Shown: positions 1 to 7,226 of the stretch, in pieces
How positions within the stretch are numbered: the stretch's first letter is position 1
Layout of the letters: each line of letters starts with the position of its first letter
Assembly: GCA_018971775.1 (NCBI GenBank)
Contig: JAGXAB010000034.1
Coordinates: 1 to 59,877 of the forward strand
DNA: 59,877 nt
Direction: 5' to 3'
From: Cyanobacteria bacterium REEB67
GTDB taxonomy: Bacteria > Cyanobacteriota > Vampirovibrionia > Obscuribacterales > Obscuribacteraceae
The notes under the pieces: model-generated
What the model was told of the DNA's origin: nothing
Databases searched by the model: none
Seen by the model: the letters and a program-made list of their open reading frames with translations, nothing else
Made by a program: the position numbers and the translations under genes

Positions 1-180
1 ATACACTGCCCGCATGTGCCCCTGTCAACACTTCGTGCATACCTCGCGGTATTGGTCACGCATGACTCGGGGTCGTTGTGATTCGCTAAATCTTCAACGT
101 GCAACTTTTACATTTGCTGCCTCCTGCCGACTTTTAACGGCGTCCGATAATGTATATTATGTTTCATGGCCCTTTCGACC

Positions 181-236
181 GGCTGGAAAGCCCATCCCCG
201 TCAGGGTTTCCAGCCGGGCAATTTTCCAGCCTTTTT
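181..236 (+). promoter_or_regulatory. leader with two competing hairpins (possible attenuator)
   Basis: The first 347 bases hold no convincing gene. GGCTGGAAA at 181-189 is followed by two perfect complements, TTTCCAGCC at 207-215 and again at 223-231. The second copy runs straight into TTTTT at 232-236. The 5' arm can therefore form either a short hairpin (181-215) or a longer one ending in a U-tract, and the two are mutually exclusive. This looks like a terminator/anti-terminator leader for the TPR gene starting at 348. A TATATT at 153-158 could be a -10 element but no good -35 is visible. Function is inferred from base pairing only. Confidence 0.4.
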
Positions 237-347
237 AACCCCTTCACCTTTTTTGCGGAGGGTGATACTACCCCCGGAGACAATGCACAGATCCTTTCTG
301 CAAAATTTGAGCCTGGGGATCGGTACAATGGGGTGGAGGTAAAAACA

Positions 348-851
348 TTGCATTTCAGCCACTCAATTTTGCGTTCAAATCAGCCTTACGCTCTCCTACC
401 GATTTGCTTGCTCATCGCTTTGTTTATGGCGATGCCGGTATACGCCAAGCGCACTTTCGAGGAGCGCTATGCCCTGGCCGAGAAGCACCGCTCAACCGGT
501 AACTATCCTGAGGCGCTCAGAGAATACGCATCCCTGGTCAAAGTCAGGCCGGCCGACAGTCGCATGCACGCTAATCTTGGTTCTGTCCTAGTCCACACAG
601 GCAAGCTCAAGGAAGGTAAGGATGAAATTGATAAAGCGATGATGCTCAACGAAGAAGATCCGGCTGCGCATCTAGCTCTGGCCGCTTACTATATGTTTTG
701 CAAGGACAAGGGACGAGCCCGCACCGAATACGCCCGCGCGACAGCCCTGGACCCAAGTCTTTTGGCACGCAGTGGCGACGTCCAGACATTCTTAGGCATA
801 ACGCCCCCAAAAGCAGCCGCGAAGCGGGCTAAAGCTAAAGAGCAAGACTAA
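348..851 (+). CDS. exported tetratricopeptide-repeat protein
   Basis: This is a 167-residue protein with an N-terminal signal peptide: a hydrophobic stretch at about residues 15-30, with likely cleavage after VYA near residue 33. Two to three TPR units follow (about residues 35-140; for example HANLGSVLVHTGKLKEG and AHLALAAYYMFCKDKGRA). The tail is rich in Lys and Ala. TPRs bind other proteins, so a periplasmic scaffold role is likely, but no partner can be named. The TTG at 348 is chosen as start because GGAGGT lies seven bases upstream and because this start puts the signal peptide at the N-terminus; the open frame itself extends back to 150. The gene converges on, and overlaps by four bases, the gene on the other strand. 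Confidence 0.75.
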   Translation: MHFSHSILRSNQPYALLPICLLIALFMAMPVYAKRTFEERYALAEKHRSTGNYPEALREYASLVKVRPADSRMHANLGSVLVHTGKLKEGKDEIDKAMMLNEEDPAAHLALAAYYMFCKDKGRARTEYARATALDPSLLARSGDVQTFLGITPPKAAAKRAKAKEQD

Positions 852-1441
852 TAGTCAGCGCCAAAAATGGCGGTGGTAAGGTCTTTTGACAACCATCCGC
901 GCCTGTTCAATACTTTGATAAAGGTTTCGCCAGTGAGACGGCCTTCGAGCAGTCCGATGACAGCAAGCTCTTCCGTGATCAGATCCATAGCAAGCAAGCG
1001 CAAGGCCTGTGGATCTTTCACTTCTTCATCGCCGACAATCAGATCCTGTCCTATTAATAGTCCGTCCAGCTCTTGCTGTGAGATAAAATTCAGATCCTGG
1101 AGTATTTCGCCTAGCTGTTTCTCGCTCCTGGCCTGCACTTCGACTGCTTCTTGTAGCTGTTCCAGACTGATCAGATGCGTGGCCAGGCAGAGCTGTCCGA
1201 TTCGCAATCGAGCGGAAAGACCGTCCAGCGACTTTTTATGGCAGTCAAAACTGCCACCGCCGGTGATGGCGGCCATAGCTTTTCGGCATGACTCCAGAGC
1301 TTTCTCGGCCTGCACTGCGTCAGCGGCGCCGGCCAGATGCAGCGTTGCTTCCAGCGTCTGCGTAAGGTCTTTGAAAGCCTCCTGCAGCTTTCCGGCGGAG
1401 GCGGTTTTTGTGAGACCAAATACTATGTATGGATCGTTCAT
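848..1441 (-). CDS. J-like plus MshEN-like two-domain protein
   Basis: A 197-residue soluble protein. The first 30 or so residues (DPYIVFGLTKTASAGKLQEA) resemble the opening helices of a DnaJ J-domain, but no HPD tripeptide follows. Residues about 80-130 (RLRIGQLCLATHLISLEQL... LGEILQDLNFISQQELDGLL) match the pattern of MshEN/GspE N-terminal domains, which in other proteins bind cyclic di-GMP or act as pilus-motor adaptors. The C-terminal 60 residues are unassigned. No ATPase motif is present, so this is not a motor. A role as a small adaptor, perhaps linked to the GspE-like protein at 40046-42232, is inference. The ribosome binding site is weak. Confidence 0.6.
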   Translation of the reverse strand: MNDPYIVFGLTKTASAGKLQEAFKDLTQTLEATLHLAGAADAVQAEKALESCRKAMAAITGGGSFDCHKKSLDGLSARLRIGQLCLATHLISLEQLQEAVEVQARSEKQLGEILQDLNFISQQELDGLLIGQDLIVGDEEVKDPQALRLLAMDLITEELAVIGLLEGRLTGETFIKVLNRRGWLSKDLTTAIFGADY

Positions 1442-1561
1442 CTGCTTTGACTCTATAGATCTGATTAGAAGGATACACCAATGGTATTTGAATCAGAATG
1501 TTTTGCATCAGCTGGCCCTTTTGTCCAAGCAATGAATAAATAGGTTGATAATTCGATCATT

Positions 1562-1689
1562 CGTATTGTTGACTGCTGTGAATTCCGATTCTCGGCAATT
1601 CGACAATACGAACTGTCGAGAAGCCCTGGTTTGTATTGTCGACAATACGACTGTTTTACCGGCCGTATTGCTTAGTTGTCGGCAATACG
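1562..1689. repeat. cluster of three inverted CGTATTG / CAATACG pairs
   Basis: The stretch 1442-1966 has no gene. Inside it the heptamer CGTATTG or its complement occurs six times in alternating orientation: 1562-1568 (+), 1604-1610 (-), 1633-1638 (+, missing the first C), 1643-1649 (-), 1664-1670 (+) and 1683-1689 (-). The middle pair is a perfect 16-base palindrome at 1633-1648, GTATTGTCGACAATAC. The third pair forms 8-base arms, CGTATTGC and GCAATACG, around a 10-base loop. This looks like a multi-site operator or protein-binding cluster upstream of the membrane-protein gene at 1967. A TATACT at 1916-1921 may be that gene's -10, without a clear -35. The binding protein is unknown. Confidence 0.6.
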
Positions 1690-1966
1690 AATGTGTCAAT
1701 GGTCGAATTAGGAAATTGTTGATCGGTCGTAAGATTTACTGTTCGAATATTTGAGTTCTCGAAGGTCATAAGTTCTTAAGGTGGAATAGTCATCAGGTCG
1801 CACTGTCTACGATTTGAGCATTCAACCGTTCTTCCATTCGAGCGGTCATATGAACGACCATCCGGATACTAGATTAAGCGCTTCTAGGACTGCCTAATAG
1901 CCGCTTGAAATCGTCTATACTTTGGCCCAGCCCGAGGCAGGGTGATAGACGAGGTCCTGGTATTAA

Positions 1967-3163
1967 ATGAGTAATGTGAGCTTAAACGGCCCCTGGCGCT
2001 TGGGCACTGTAATAGTGGCACTGGTAGCGCTTTTATTTGGCCTGTCCTATTTTGGCCGGGTAAAAGAACCTATTCTTGAGCTCGTTCAGCCGGCAAAAAT
2101 GCTCGATAAAGCGAAATTCGCCTTTCCCGGTGATACCAGCTTCGGCGACCGTGTCGTCAATCGCTCCGCCTTTGCCGTTATTCTCCACCACAGCGAATAC
2201 TCTGCCGCTAACGCCAATGCCCTGGAGTCGGTGCGCAGCTGGGCCGCCAATCAATTCCACCAGGACCCTCGCTTCCTTCACCCGGTTATCTTGCCTAAGC
2301 CGGTCGCCAGCTCGACTTTCCTCAACGCCAGTGCTTACAATCTGCTTGCTGTGCCTTATTATTTATCCTCGCAAGTCTTGGGCGGCTTCCTGTCGGCACG
2401 CATCGAAACTTACTGCCAGAGCCAATCTTTTAAAGCTTTTGCCGACGATTATTACGAATTGCTGGGCAAAGACGGCGAAGCGGCCACACTCCTCGCTCGC
2501 TATCAAAGCGATCGCGGCAAGGCGGCTATCAATCCCTTGCTCTCTCTTGTTTATTTCATCGTTGCTTTTCTCAGCGCACCGGTCTGGACCAGACCGCTGC
2601 GTCGCGTTGCCACCTTGTGGCGCGCTCCCTTTGGTCCGGACGGAGCGTCGGCGGCGGCTGCCTTCAGCTATGCTCTGATTTGTCTGGCCACTTTTTACTT
2701 TTCACAAGCGGTTTTGGTTGAATCCACTGCCGCTCAGTCGATCCTGGCCGGCATCACCTGTGGTGCCCTGGCAATCTACATGCTCTTGCCTGTGCAGGTA
2801 ATCGTCGACGCGCAGGAAGTGCTCACCCTGCGCCACACTCTCACGAACAAGCGGATAATGGTCTGCGCCTGGGTTGTCGCCAGTCTCTTCTGCATACAAT
2901 TTTTGACCTGGCTCAAGCAAGGTGTACTCACCGATCCAGACCCGCTTACGCTGCTGATTTGCGGCTTCATCGGTGATTTTATCCACGAACCGGTTGCCGT
3001 CAAGCACTTCTTAGCTACAGCCATTGCCGTGCTCTGGTCGGCTACCTTTGCGCTTATGTTACGTACTCTCGCCCACCGCGGCACGGATAGTACGAAAGAG
3101 ATACAAAAGAAACTGGCGGCACTCAACTTACCTTCGTCGGACACGGCAAATAGTGTAAAATAG
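1967..3163 (+). CDS. multi-pass membrane protein of unknown function
   Basis: A 398-residue protein not recognised as a known family. One membrane helix lies near residues 13-31. A soluble, probably extracytoplasmic region follows (about 35-180), and then five more hydrophobic segments near 188-206, 230-252, 258-278, 295-312 and 345-365. The C-terminus is charged and cytoplasmic-looking. The layout of an N-terminal anchor, an external domain and a C-terminal helix bundle suggests a sensor or envelope protein, but no catalytic motif is visible. The ATG at 1967 follows GAGG at a rather long spacing. Its upstream region carries the inverted-repeat cluster, so it is probably regulated by a DNA-binding protein. 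The tRNA gene starts 11 bases after its stop. Confidence 0.65.
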   Translation: MSNVSLNGPWRLGTVIVALVALLFGLSYFGRVKEPILELVQPAKMLDKAKFAFPGDTSFGDRVVNRSAFAVILHHSEYSAANANALESVRSWAANQFHQDPRFLHPVILPKPVASSTFLNASAYNLLAVPYYLSSQVLGGFLSARIETYCQSQSFKAFADDYYELLGKDGEAATLLARYQSDRGKAAINPLLSLVYFIVAFLSAPVWTRPLRRVATLWRAPFGPDGASAAAAFSYALICLATFYFSQAVLVESTAAQSILAGITCGALAIYMLLPVQVIVDAQEVLTLRHTLTNKRIMVCAWVVASLFCIQFLTWLKQGVLTDPDPLTLLICGFIGDFIHEPVAVKHFLATAIAVLWSATFALMLRTLAHRGTDSTKEIQKKLAALNLPSSDTANSVK

Positions 3164-3174
3164 GCCCCGCCTAT

Positions 3175-3258
3175 GCCTTTGTGTCGGAACTGGTATACGA
3201 GACGCACTTAAAATGCGTTGCCCGTAAGGGATTGAGGGTTCGAATCCCTCCAAAGGCA
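3175..3258 (+). tRNA. tRNA-Leu (anticodon UAA)
   Basis: Acceptor arms GCCTTTG (3175-3181) and CAAAGGC (3251-3257) pair perfectly and are followed by discriminator A3258. The anticodon stem ACGCA/TGCGT (3202-3206, 3214-3218) encloses the loop CTTAAAA, with anticodon TAA at 3209-3211 that reads UUA leucine codons. The T arm is GAGGG-TTCGAAT-CCCTC. The variable region is long and forms its own stem (CCC/GGG), typical of class II tRNAs such as tRNA-Leu. The 3' CCA is not encoded. Confidence 0.95.
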
Positions 3259-3296
3259 ATTATTTTGTGACTCTATTTTTCTCAGGCTCGCTGCGC

Positions 3297-4142
3297 TCAT
3301 TTGCCGGCGAGGCTTAGTTCCTTAATGGCAACTTTGTTCTCGAGCACGCCGATGCCTTCTACTTCCATAGTGACAACATCGCCGTCCTTGAGCCAGGGCA
3401 GAGTGGCCGGGGCAATTTCGACACCAGTCGTCGGATCTACTTTCGCCATAAATTCCGCGATGCAGCCGCTTCCGACGGTGCCAGAGCCGAATAGATAGCC
3501 GGGTTGTACGGCAATGTTTTGTTTGCCGAGGAAAGTAAAGATGCGAGGGAAGCTCCAGGCGGCCTTTTCTCCGCTTGTTGGATGCGTGTGATAGAGAGTT
3601 TCGTAATTGCTTTCGGAGCGCAGCTGGCCATTGATGCTCAGTTTCATGGCCATGGACATGACACCGTTTTCGTCCATTTTTATATCGGAAGCTTTGACGA
3701 GCTTCGGACCGATGCTTTTGCCGGTGACAAACTTCGAGTTGCTCGGGCCCAGCCCTTCCATATCCTTCTTCTGAATGTCTCTAGCCGACCAATCATTGAG
3801 GATGGTCAAATAGCAGTGCTCTTTGAAAAACGTCAGCGCTTCATCCAGGTTGGTAAGCAGGGCGTGTCTGGTGGCCAGGCAGCCTATTTCAAATTCATAG
3901 TCCGGAGCTTTGACGCAGGCTGGAAAACTGACTGTTTCGCCCGGACCGAACATTTTGTCAGCGGGAAGATCGATGATGTAGTAGCCGGCGTGGTCGTACC
4001 AGAGGGGCGAGACGCCGACTCCTCGCTTGTCGCGAATCTGACGCACATGAGTTTCGAAACCAAGAAAGTCAAGCAGAACTCTAGGCTCGGGAACAGTCTG
4101 GCCAAATAGCTGGACTGTGTTCTGAGAGTTTTGATAAAGCAT
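3297..4142 (-). CDS. fumarylacetoacetate hydrolase (FAH) family protein
   Basis: A 281-residue soluble enzyme of the FAH superfamily. These metal-dependent enzymes hydrolyse C-C bonds, or decarboxylate, in acyl-pyruvate-like substrates during aromatic and amino-acid breakdown. Family signatures are DYEFEIGCL (metal-binding acidic residues), LNDWSARDIQ, a GKSIGPKLV segment and a C-terminal FGSGTVGSGC stretch. The length is shorter than animal fumarylacetoacetase (about 420) and close to that of bacterial FAH-like hydrolases. No other tyrosine-degradation gene lies nearby, so the exact substrate cannot be set. It is transcribed alone, antisense to its neighbours. Confidence 0.85.
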   Translation of the reverse strand: MLYQNSQNTVQLFGQTVPEPRVLLDFLGFETHVRQIRDKRGVGVSPLWYDHAGYYIIDLPADKMFGPGETVSFPACVKAPDYEFEIGCLATRHALLTNLDEALTFFKEHCYLTILNDWSARDIQKKDMEGLGPSNSKFVTGKSIGPKLVKASDIKMDENGVMSMAMKLSINGQLRSESNYETLYHTHPTSGEKAAWSFPRIFTFLGKQNIAVQPGYLFGSGTVGSGCIAEFMAKVDPTTGVEIAPATLPWLKDGDVVTMEVEGIGVLENKVAIKELSLAGK

Positions 4143-4321
4143 GATTGGCCCCTTGATGATCCGGCTAGATACTTATTTTTGCACCTGCTTCCTAAAAGGC
4201 GCCAAATCTCAATTTTGCCCTTATAAATGATATCAAGGGCAGGCTTATCTGCTTAAATGGCTTCTTGACTGGAAGATAGATAAGCGAATTCGATTTTTGA
4301 CGCCACATACGAGGAAGATCA

Positions 4322-4699
4322 ATGGCCGTACAACATAGCGAAGCATTCGAAAAACTGGTGGCATCGATTAAGCCGCATATCACCGAAATCAGTATCGCCA
4401 AAGTGCTGGAATATAAGGAAAGCAAGCGCGATTTTGTCTTCATCGATGTGCGCGAAGATCACGAATGGGTCGAAGGTCGTGCTATCGGAGCGATTCACCT
4501 TGGTCGCGGCATCATCGAACGCGATATTGAAAAAGTGGTGCCATCCAAGGACCAAGAAATAGTCCTTTATTGTGGTGGTGGTTACCGATCGGCGCTGAGC
4601 GCTGATAATTTACAGAAAATGGGTTATACCAATGTACTTTCGATGGCAGGCGGGATCAGAGCCTGGCGAGAACGCGAGCTGCCGGAGGATAAAGGTTAG
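4322..4699 (+). CDS. rhodanese-like domain protein
   Basis: A 125-residue single-domain rhodanese. FIDVREDHEWVEGRAIGAIHLG is split by the usual first motif, and the active-site loop is YCGGGYRS, with the catalytic cysteine that carries a persulfide during sulfur transfer. The C-terminus has the family's AGGIRAW motif. About 30 extra residues precede the domain. The GAGGAAGATC before the ATG at 4322 is a good ribosome binding site. The protein is likely cytoplasmic. Its stop codon overlaps the GTG start of the following small membrane protein, so the two are probably translated together. Confidence 0.88.
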   Translation: MAVQHSEAFEKLVASIKPHITEISIAKVLEYKESKRDFVFIDVREDHEWVEGRAIGAIHLGRGIIERDIEKVVPSKDQEIVLYCGGGYRSALSADNLQKMGYTNVLSMAGGIRAWRERELPEDKG

Positions 4700-4908
4700 T
4701 GGATAGCGTTCAAGTTTACATGTTCGAGATGAATCGCATTCGTCAAACCGATCCTCAGGGATTTACACTGATGATCTGTGGTGTCAGCTTGATGGTCTTT
4801 TTGTCGCTCACCATCCTTGGTGGCTTCATCTATTTCCTCTATAAAGGCACTGGCAAATATCCGGACATGTCCGACAAGCCACCCCATGATCCGGGCGATT
4901 CTGACTGA
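4699..4908 (+). CDS. small single-pass membrane protein
   Basis: A 69-residue protein with one strong hydrophobic helix (about residues 23-48, TLMICGVSLMVFLSLTILGG) and a short acidic, Pro-rich tail. The GTG at 4699 shares one base with the TAG of the rhodanese gene, and GGAGGATAAAGG lies just upstream, supporting translational coupling. An ATG at 4720 is an alternative start. No family is recognised. Coupling to a rhodanese hints at a partner in sulfur handling at the membrane, but that is a guess. Confidence 0.6.
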   Translation: MDSVQVYMFEMNRIRQTDPQGFTLMICGVSLMVFLSLTILGGFIYFLYKGTGKYPDMSDKPPHDPGDSD

Positions 4909-4956
4909 TAATCAGGTTAATTCCGCTCTTTTGCCTCCATTGCGGGAAGTCAAGCG

Positions 4957-4985
4957 TTGCTCTAAATAGTGATACTGCCCATAAT
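4957..4985 (+). promoter_or_regulatory. candidate sigma70-type promoter for the gene at 5023
   Basis: TTGCTC at 4957-4962 and CATAAT at 4980-4985 are separated by 17 bases. The -10 matches the consensus at five of six positions; the -35 is weaker. The gene it would drive starts 38 bases after the -10, with AAGG eight bases before its ATG. Assigned by eye only. Confidence 0.35.
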
Positions 4986-5022
4986 ATCAGTGTCATTATT
5001 TACTAGCTAGAAGGTCACGTTC

Positions 5023-5529
5023 ATGGCAGAGGCAAACAAAGACGAGTCTGATTTAAGTTTTCAGATGTTGGGCACCAATTCGCTCGATCTCGAAGGTCTT
5101 GAACAGCTCCTGGAATTCGGTCATGTTGAGCTGATCGAAAATGCTACGACACAGTCCCACACTGGTGTCACTGGTGGTGGTGAGGTAGGCACTACGGCTG
5201 CTACCATTGAAGGCACCGTTCAAGACACCATGAACAGTGGTTCTGTTAGTTCGGAGATCAAATTAATCCTCGATTTGCTCGGGCAGATCGAGTCGATCAA
5301 TGAGCTCGTGCTCGAAACCGGCTATAAGCTACATAAGGCCCATGACCGCATGGTTGATCTGGAGTTTCAAGTCAAGCAGCAGGACAAAATGGCCCAGCGT
5401 ATCGCCGAGCTCGAACGCGAAGTGTCAAAGGTCGTAGAAATGGAAACCTGGCTCGACGCCGTAATCGCCGAAAACGACCGCCTGAAACGCCCGCTGTGGA
5501 AAAAAGTCTTTAACGTCAAAGACAAATAA
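5023..5529 (+). CDS. coiled-coil protein of unknown function
   Basis: A 168-residue acidic soluble protein, not recognised. The N-terminal third is rich in Leu, Glu and Thr/Gly (a GGGEVGTTAAT linker). Residues about 75-155 form a heptad-like helix (LILDLLGQIESINELVLETG, then KMAQRIAELEREVSKVVEME) that should make a coiled coil. The last 15 residues are basic. It is preceded by a plausible promoter and ended by a strong terminator, so it is most likely a single-gene transcript. A structural or scaffolding role is the most that can be inferred. Confidence 0.65.
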   Translation: MAEANKDESDLSFQMLGTNSLDLEGLEQLLEFGHVELIENATTQSHTGVTGGGEVGTTAATIEGTVQDTMNSGSVSSEIKLILDLLGQIESINELVLETGYKLHKAHDRMVDLEFQVKQQDKMAQRIAELEREVSKVVEMETWLDAVIAENDRLKRPLWKKVFNVKDK

Positions 5530-5582
5530 CCGGCATCTGCAAGTTTAGCTTTATCTCTGGTACTTTGGTTGGTGTTGTTGGG

Positions 5583-5613
5583 GCGGTCAGACTTCGGTTT
5601 GACCGCTCTTTTT
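5583..5613 (+). terminator. rho-independent terminator after the coiled-coil gene
   Basis: GCGGTCA (5583-5589) pairs with TGACCGC (5600-5606). The inner AC/GT pairs close a TTCG tetraloop, and a T-rich run follows the stem. The hairpin overlaps the last codons of the oppositely oriented response-regulator gene. Confidence 0.85.
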
Positions 5614-7053
5614 TAGGTATAAATAAGCGTTCAGTCTGGCTCGCAGCTCCGACTCGATGATCGGGCGCACAATAAAGTCTGTGGCACCACTATCGAAGAT
5701 TTCGGCTCGCGTTTCAATCGAACAATCCTCCGTCATCACGATCAAGGGCAGATCCCACCATTTTTGATTGCAGCGGATCATACGACAGAGATCGTAGCCG
5801 CTCTTCCCATCAACGTTTGTGCCGATGTATAACAGCTCAGGCGTGTATTGATCGAGCAAGGACAATACCTTCCCTGCATCGGTGACGGCGACAGTCTCGC
5901 AATGATGATTGTTGCGCAGGCTCAGGCAAAGTGCCTCGCCCTCACCGAAGCCGTCATCGATAACCAGTATTCTTTTTGGCTTTGTGCTGACGCCCGAGCT
6001 TTCCGGCTTTTCCCGCATTGGTTTGGGCGGGACGCGAGAGGAAGTGACAGCGCTATTTTGATTGGTTTGCTCCCAGTCGATCGCCTGCTCCAGAAACAGG
6101 ATCAAGTCCAATAATTCAGGCAGCATCTCTTTGAGATTGGCAGCGGACCGTGCTTCCGTTAACTTGTCCTCGAGCGTTGCGGCCATTTTGCTGATTTCAA
6201 AAAAGCCCAGTGATCCGGCAGTACCTCGCATGCTGTGCGCATGTGTGGTGGCGAGGTCGACAAAGGTGTATTGATCGGTTGCGGACGCCTGATTGAGATC
6301 GGCCTTGATTGCTTCGATGATCGAGGGCATGTCTTTCAGGTAGCACAAGGCCAGTTCACGCAAGGCAAACTCTGTTTCTTCCTTTTCGGATTGAGAGAGA
6401 GCATACTCGTCTTCATGGTCAGAAAACAACTGATTGAGGAAGTCGCTGATCAAGGGCTCAGGTGCCACCGCAAGCGGCTCTGAATCAAAAACGACATTCT
6501 GATTTGCTGGTGGTTGGCGAAATTGATAATCGCTTGGTCCTTCCTTCGCCACTACCGATTGAGGCGGAGCGTCCAGCGGCAGATTTTGTGTTTCGGCCTG
6601 GGCTAGCATTGATTGGATGCCGGGCGCTTCGTTTAAACACGGCTGAGGCAAGAGCGACTGCAACTGGTTGACAAATTCACGAGGGGCGATTGGTTTGCGC
6701 ACGATCAGATCGACTTGCAGTACATTGCGCAGATTGGCCAGGACCTGCGCTGAGTAGCTCGAGCCTGAACAAAAAACGATCGGAAACTTGAGGCCGCGTT
6801 CGCGCAAAGATTTTATCCAGACGGCGCCGTCGGTGGTAGGCAGCCTGTAGTCGACTATGACAAGATCTGGCTTAAGTCGAAGGAAAGACTCGCCTTCCAT
6901 TGACGAGCGCGCTTCCATGACCTCGTAGCCCTGTGCCATGAGGATAACTTTGAGCATCTGTCTGAAATATTGGTCATCATCGACAATCAGTATGCGGACC
7001 GGTTCGTCCTCTGCAAATGCTGTGCGAACCCTGGCGCTGTTCATCGCTTGCAT
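5587..7053 (-). CDS. REC-HPt-REC multidomain response regulator
   Basis: A 488-residue cytoplasmic phosphorelay protein. A canonical receiver domain (about residues 18-130) has the acidic pair DDD near 25-27 and phospho-acceptor Asp68 in VIVDYRLP. A linker leads to an HPt domain (about 240-330) with the phosphotransfer His273 in HSMRGTAGSLG. A second receiver (about 362-480) follows. In this last receiver the acceptor position reads LLYIGTNVDG, so Asp is replaced by Gly (about 411), and the conserved Lys of the KP motif is Arg (FIVRPI), so it probably cannot be phosphorylated. No output DNA-binding domain is present. The ATG at 7053 has GAGG seven bases upstream; an ATG at 7116 would add 21 residues. 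Confidence 0.82.
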   Translation of the reverse strand: MQAMNSARVRTAFAEDEPVRILIVDDDQYFRQMLKVILMAQGYEVMEARSSMEGESFLRLKPDLVIVDYRLPTTDGAVWIKSLRERGLKFPIVFCSGSSYSAQVLANLRNVLQVDLIVRKPIAPREFVNQLQSLLPQPCLNEAPGIQSMLAQAETQNLPLDAPPQSVVAKEGPSDYQFRQPPANQNVVFDSEPLAVAPEPLISDFLNQLFSDHEDEYALSQSEKEETEFALRELALCYLKDMPSIIEAIKADLNQASATDQYTFVDLATTHAHSMRGTAGSLGFFEISKMAATLEDKLTEARSAANLKEMLPELLDLILFLEQAIDWEQTNQNSAVTSSRVPPKPMREKPESSGVSTKPKRILVIDDGFGEGEALCLSLRNNHHCETVAVTDAGKVLSLLDQYTPELLYIGTNVDGKSGYDLCRMIRCNQKWWDLPLIVMTEDCSIETRAEIFDSGATDFIVRPIIESELRARLNAYLYLKKSGQTEV

Positions 7054-7226
7054 TCCCCAACCTCGTAAAATGGCAGTAAGGTCTCCCCTCTCCCACCTTA
7101 ACCGTTTGGATACCAAACATTCATCCCCCGCCCGGGTTAGTCGGCCCTATCTTAAAGGCTGATCTTTGCCCTGGCCGGGAGCGACGAAATGGGTGGAGGC
7201 TTTAGCGGTGCCTACCTTTCGAGCTT

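Noticed and set aside
14..238. 74-codon open frame at the left edge on the + strand
   Set aside because: It has no ribosome binding site, a composition unlike the neighbours, and overlaps the hairpin leader.
867..1535. 222-codon frame on the + strand opposite the J-like/MshEN gene
   Set aside because: Serine/arginine-rich translation typical of an antisense shadow; the minus-strand frame has recognisable domain patterns.
3504..4109. 201-codon + frame across the FAH-family gene
   Set aside because: Antisense shadow; the minus strand encodes clear FAH motifs.
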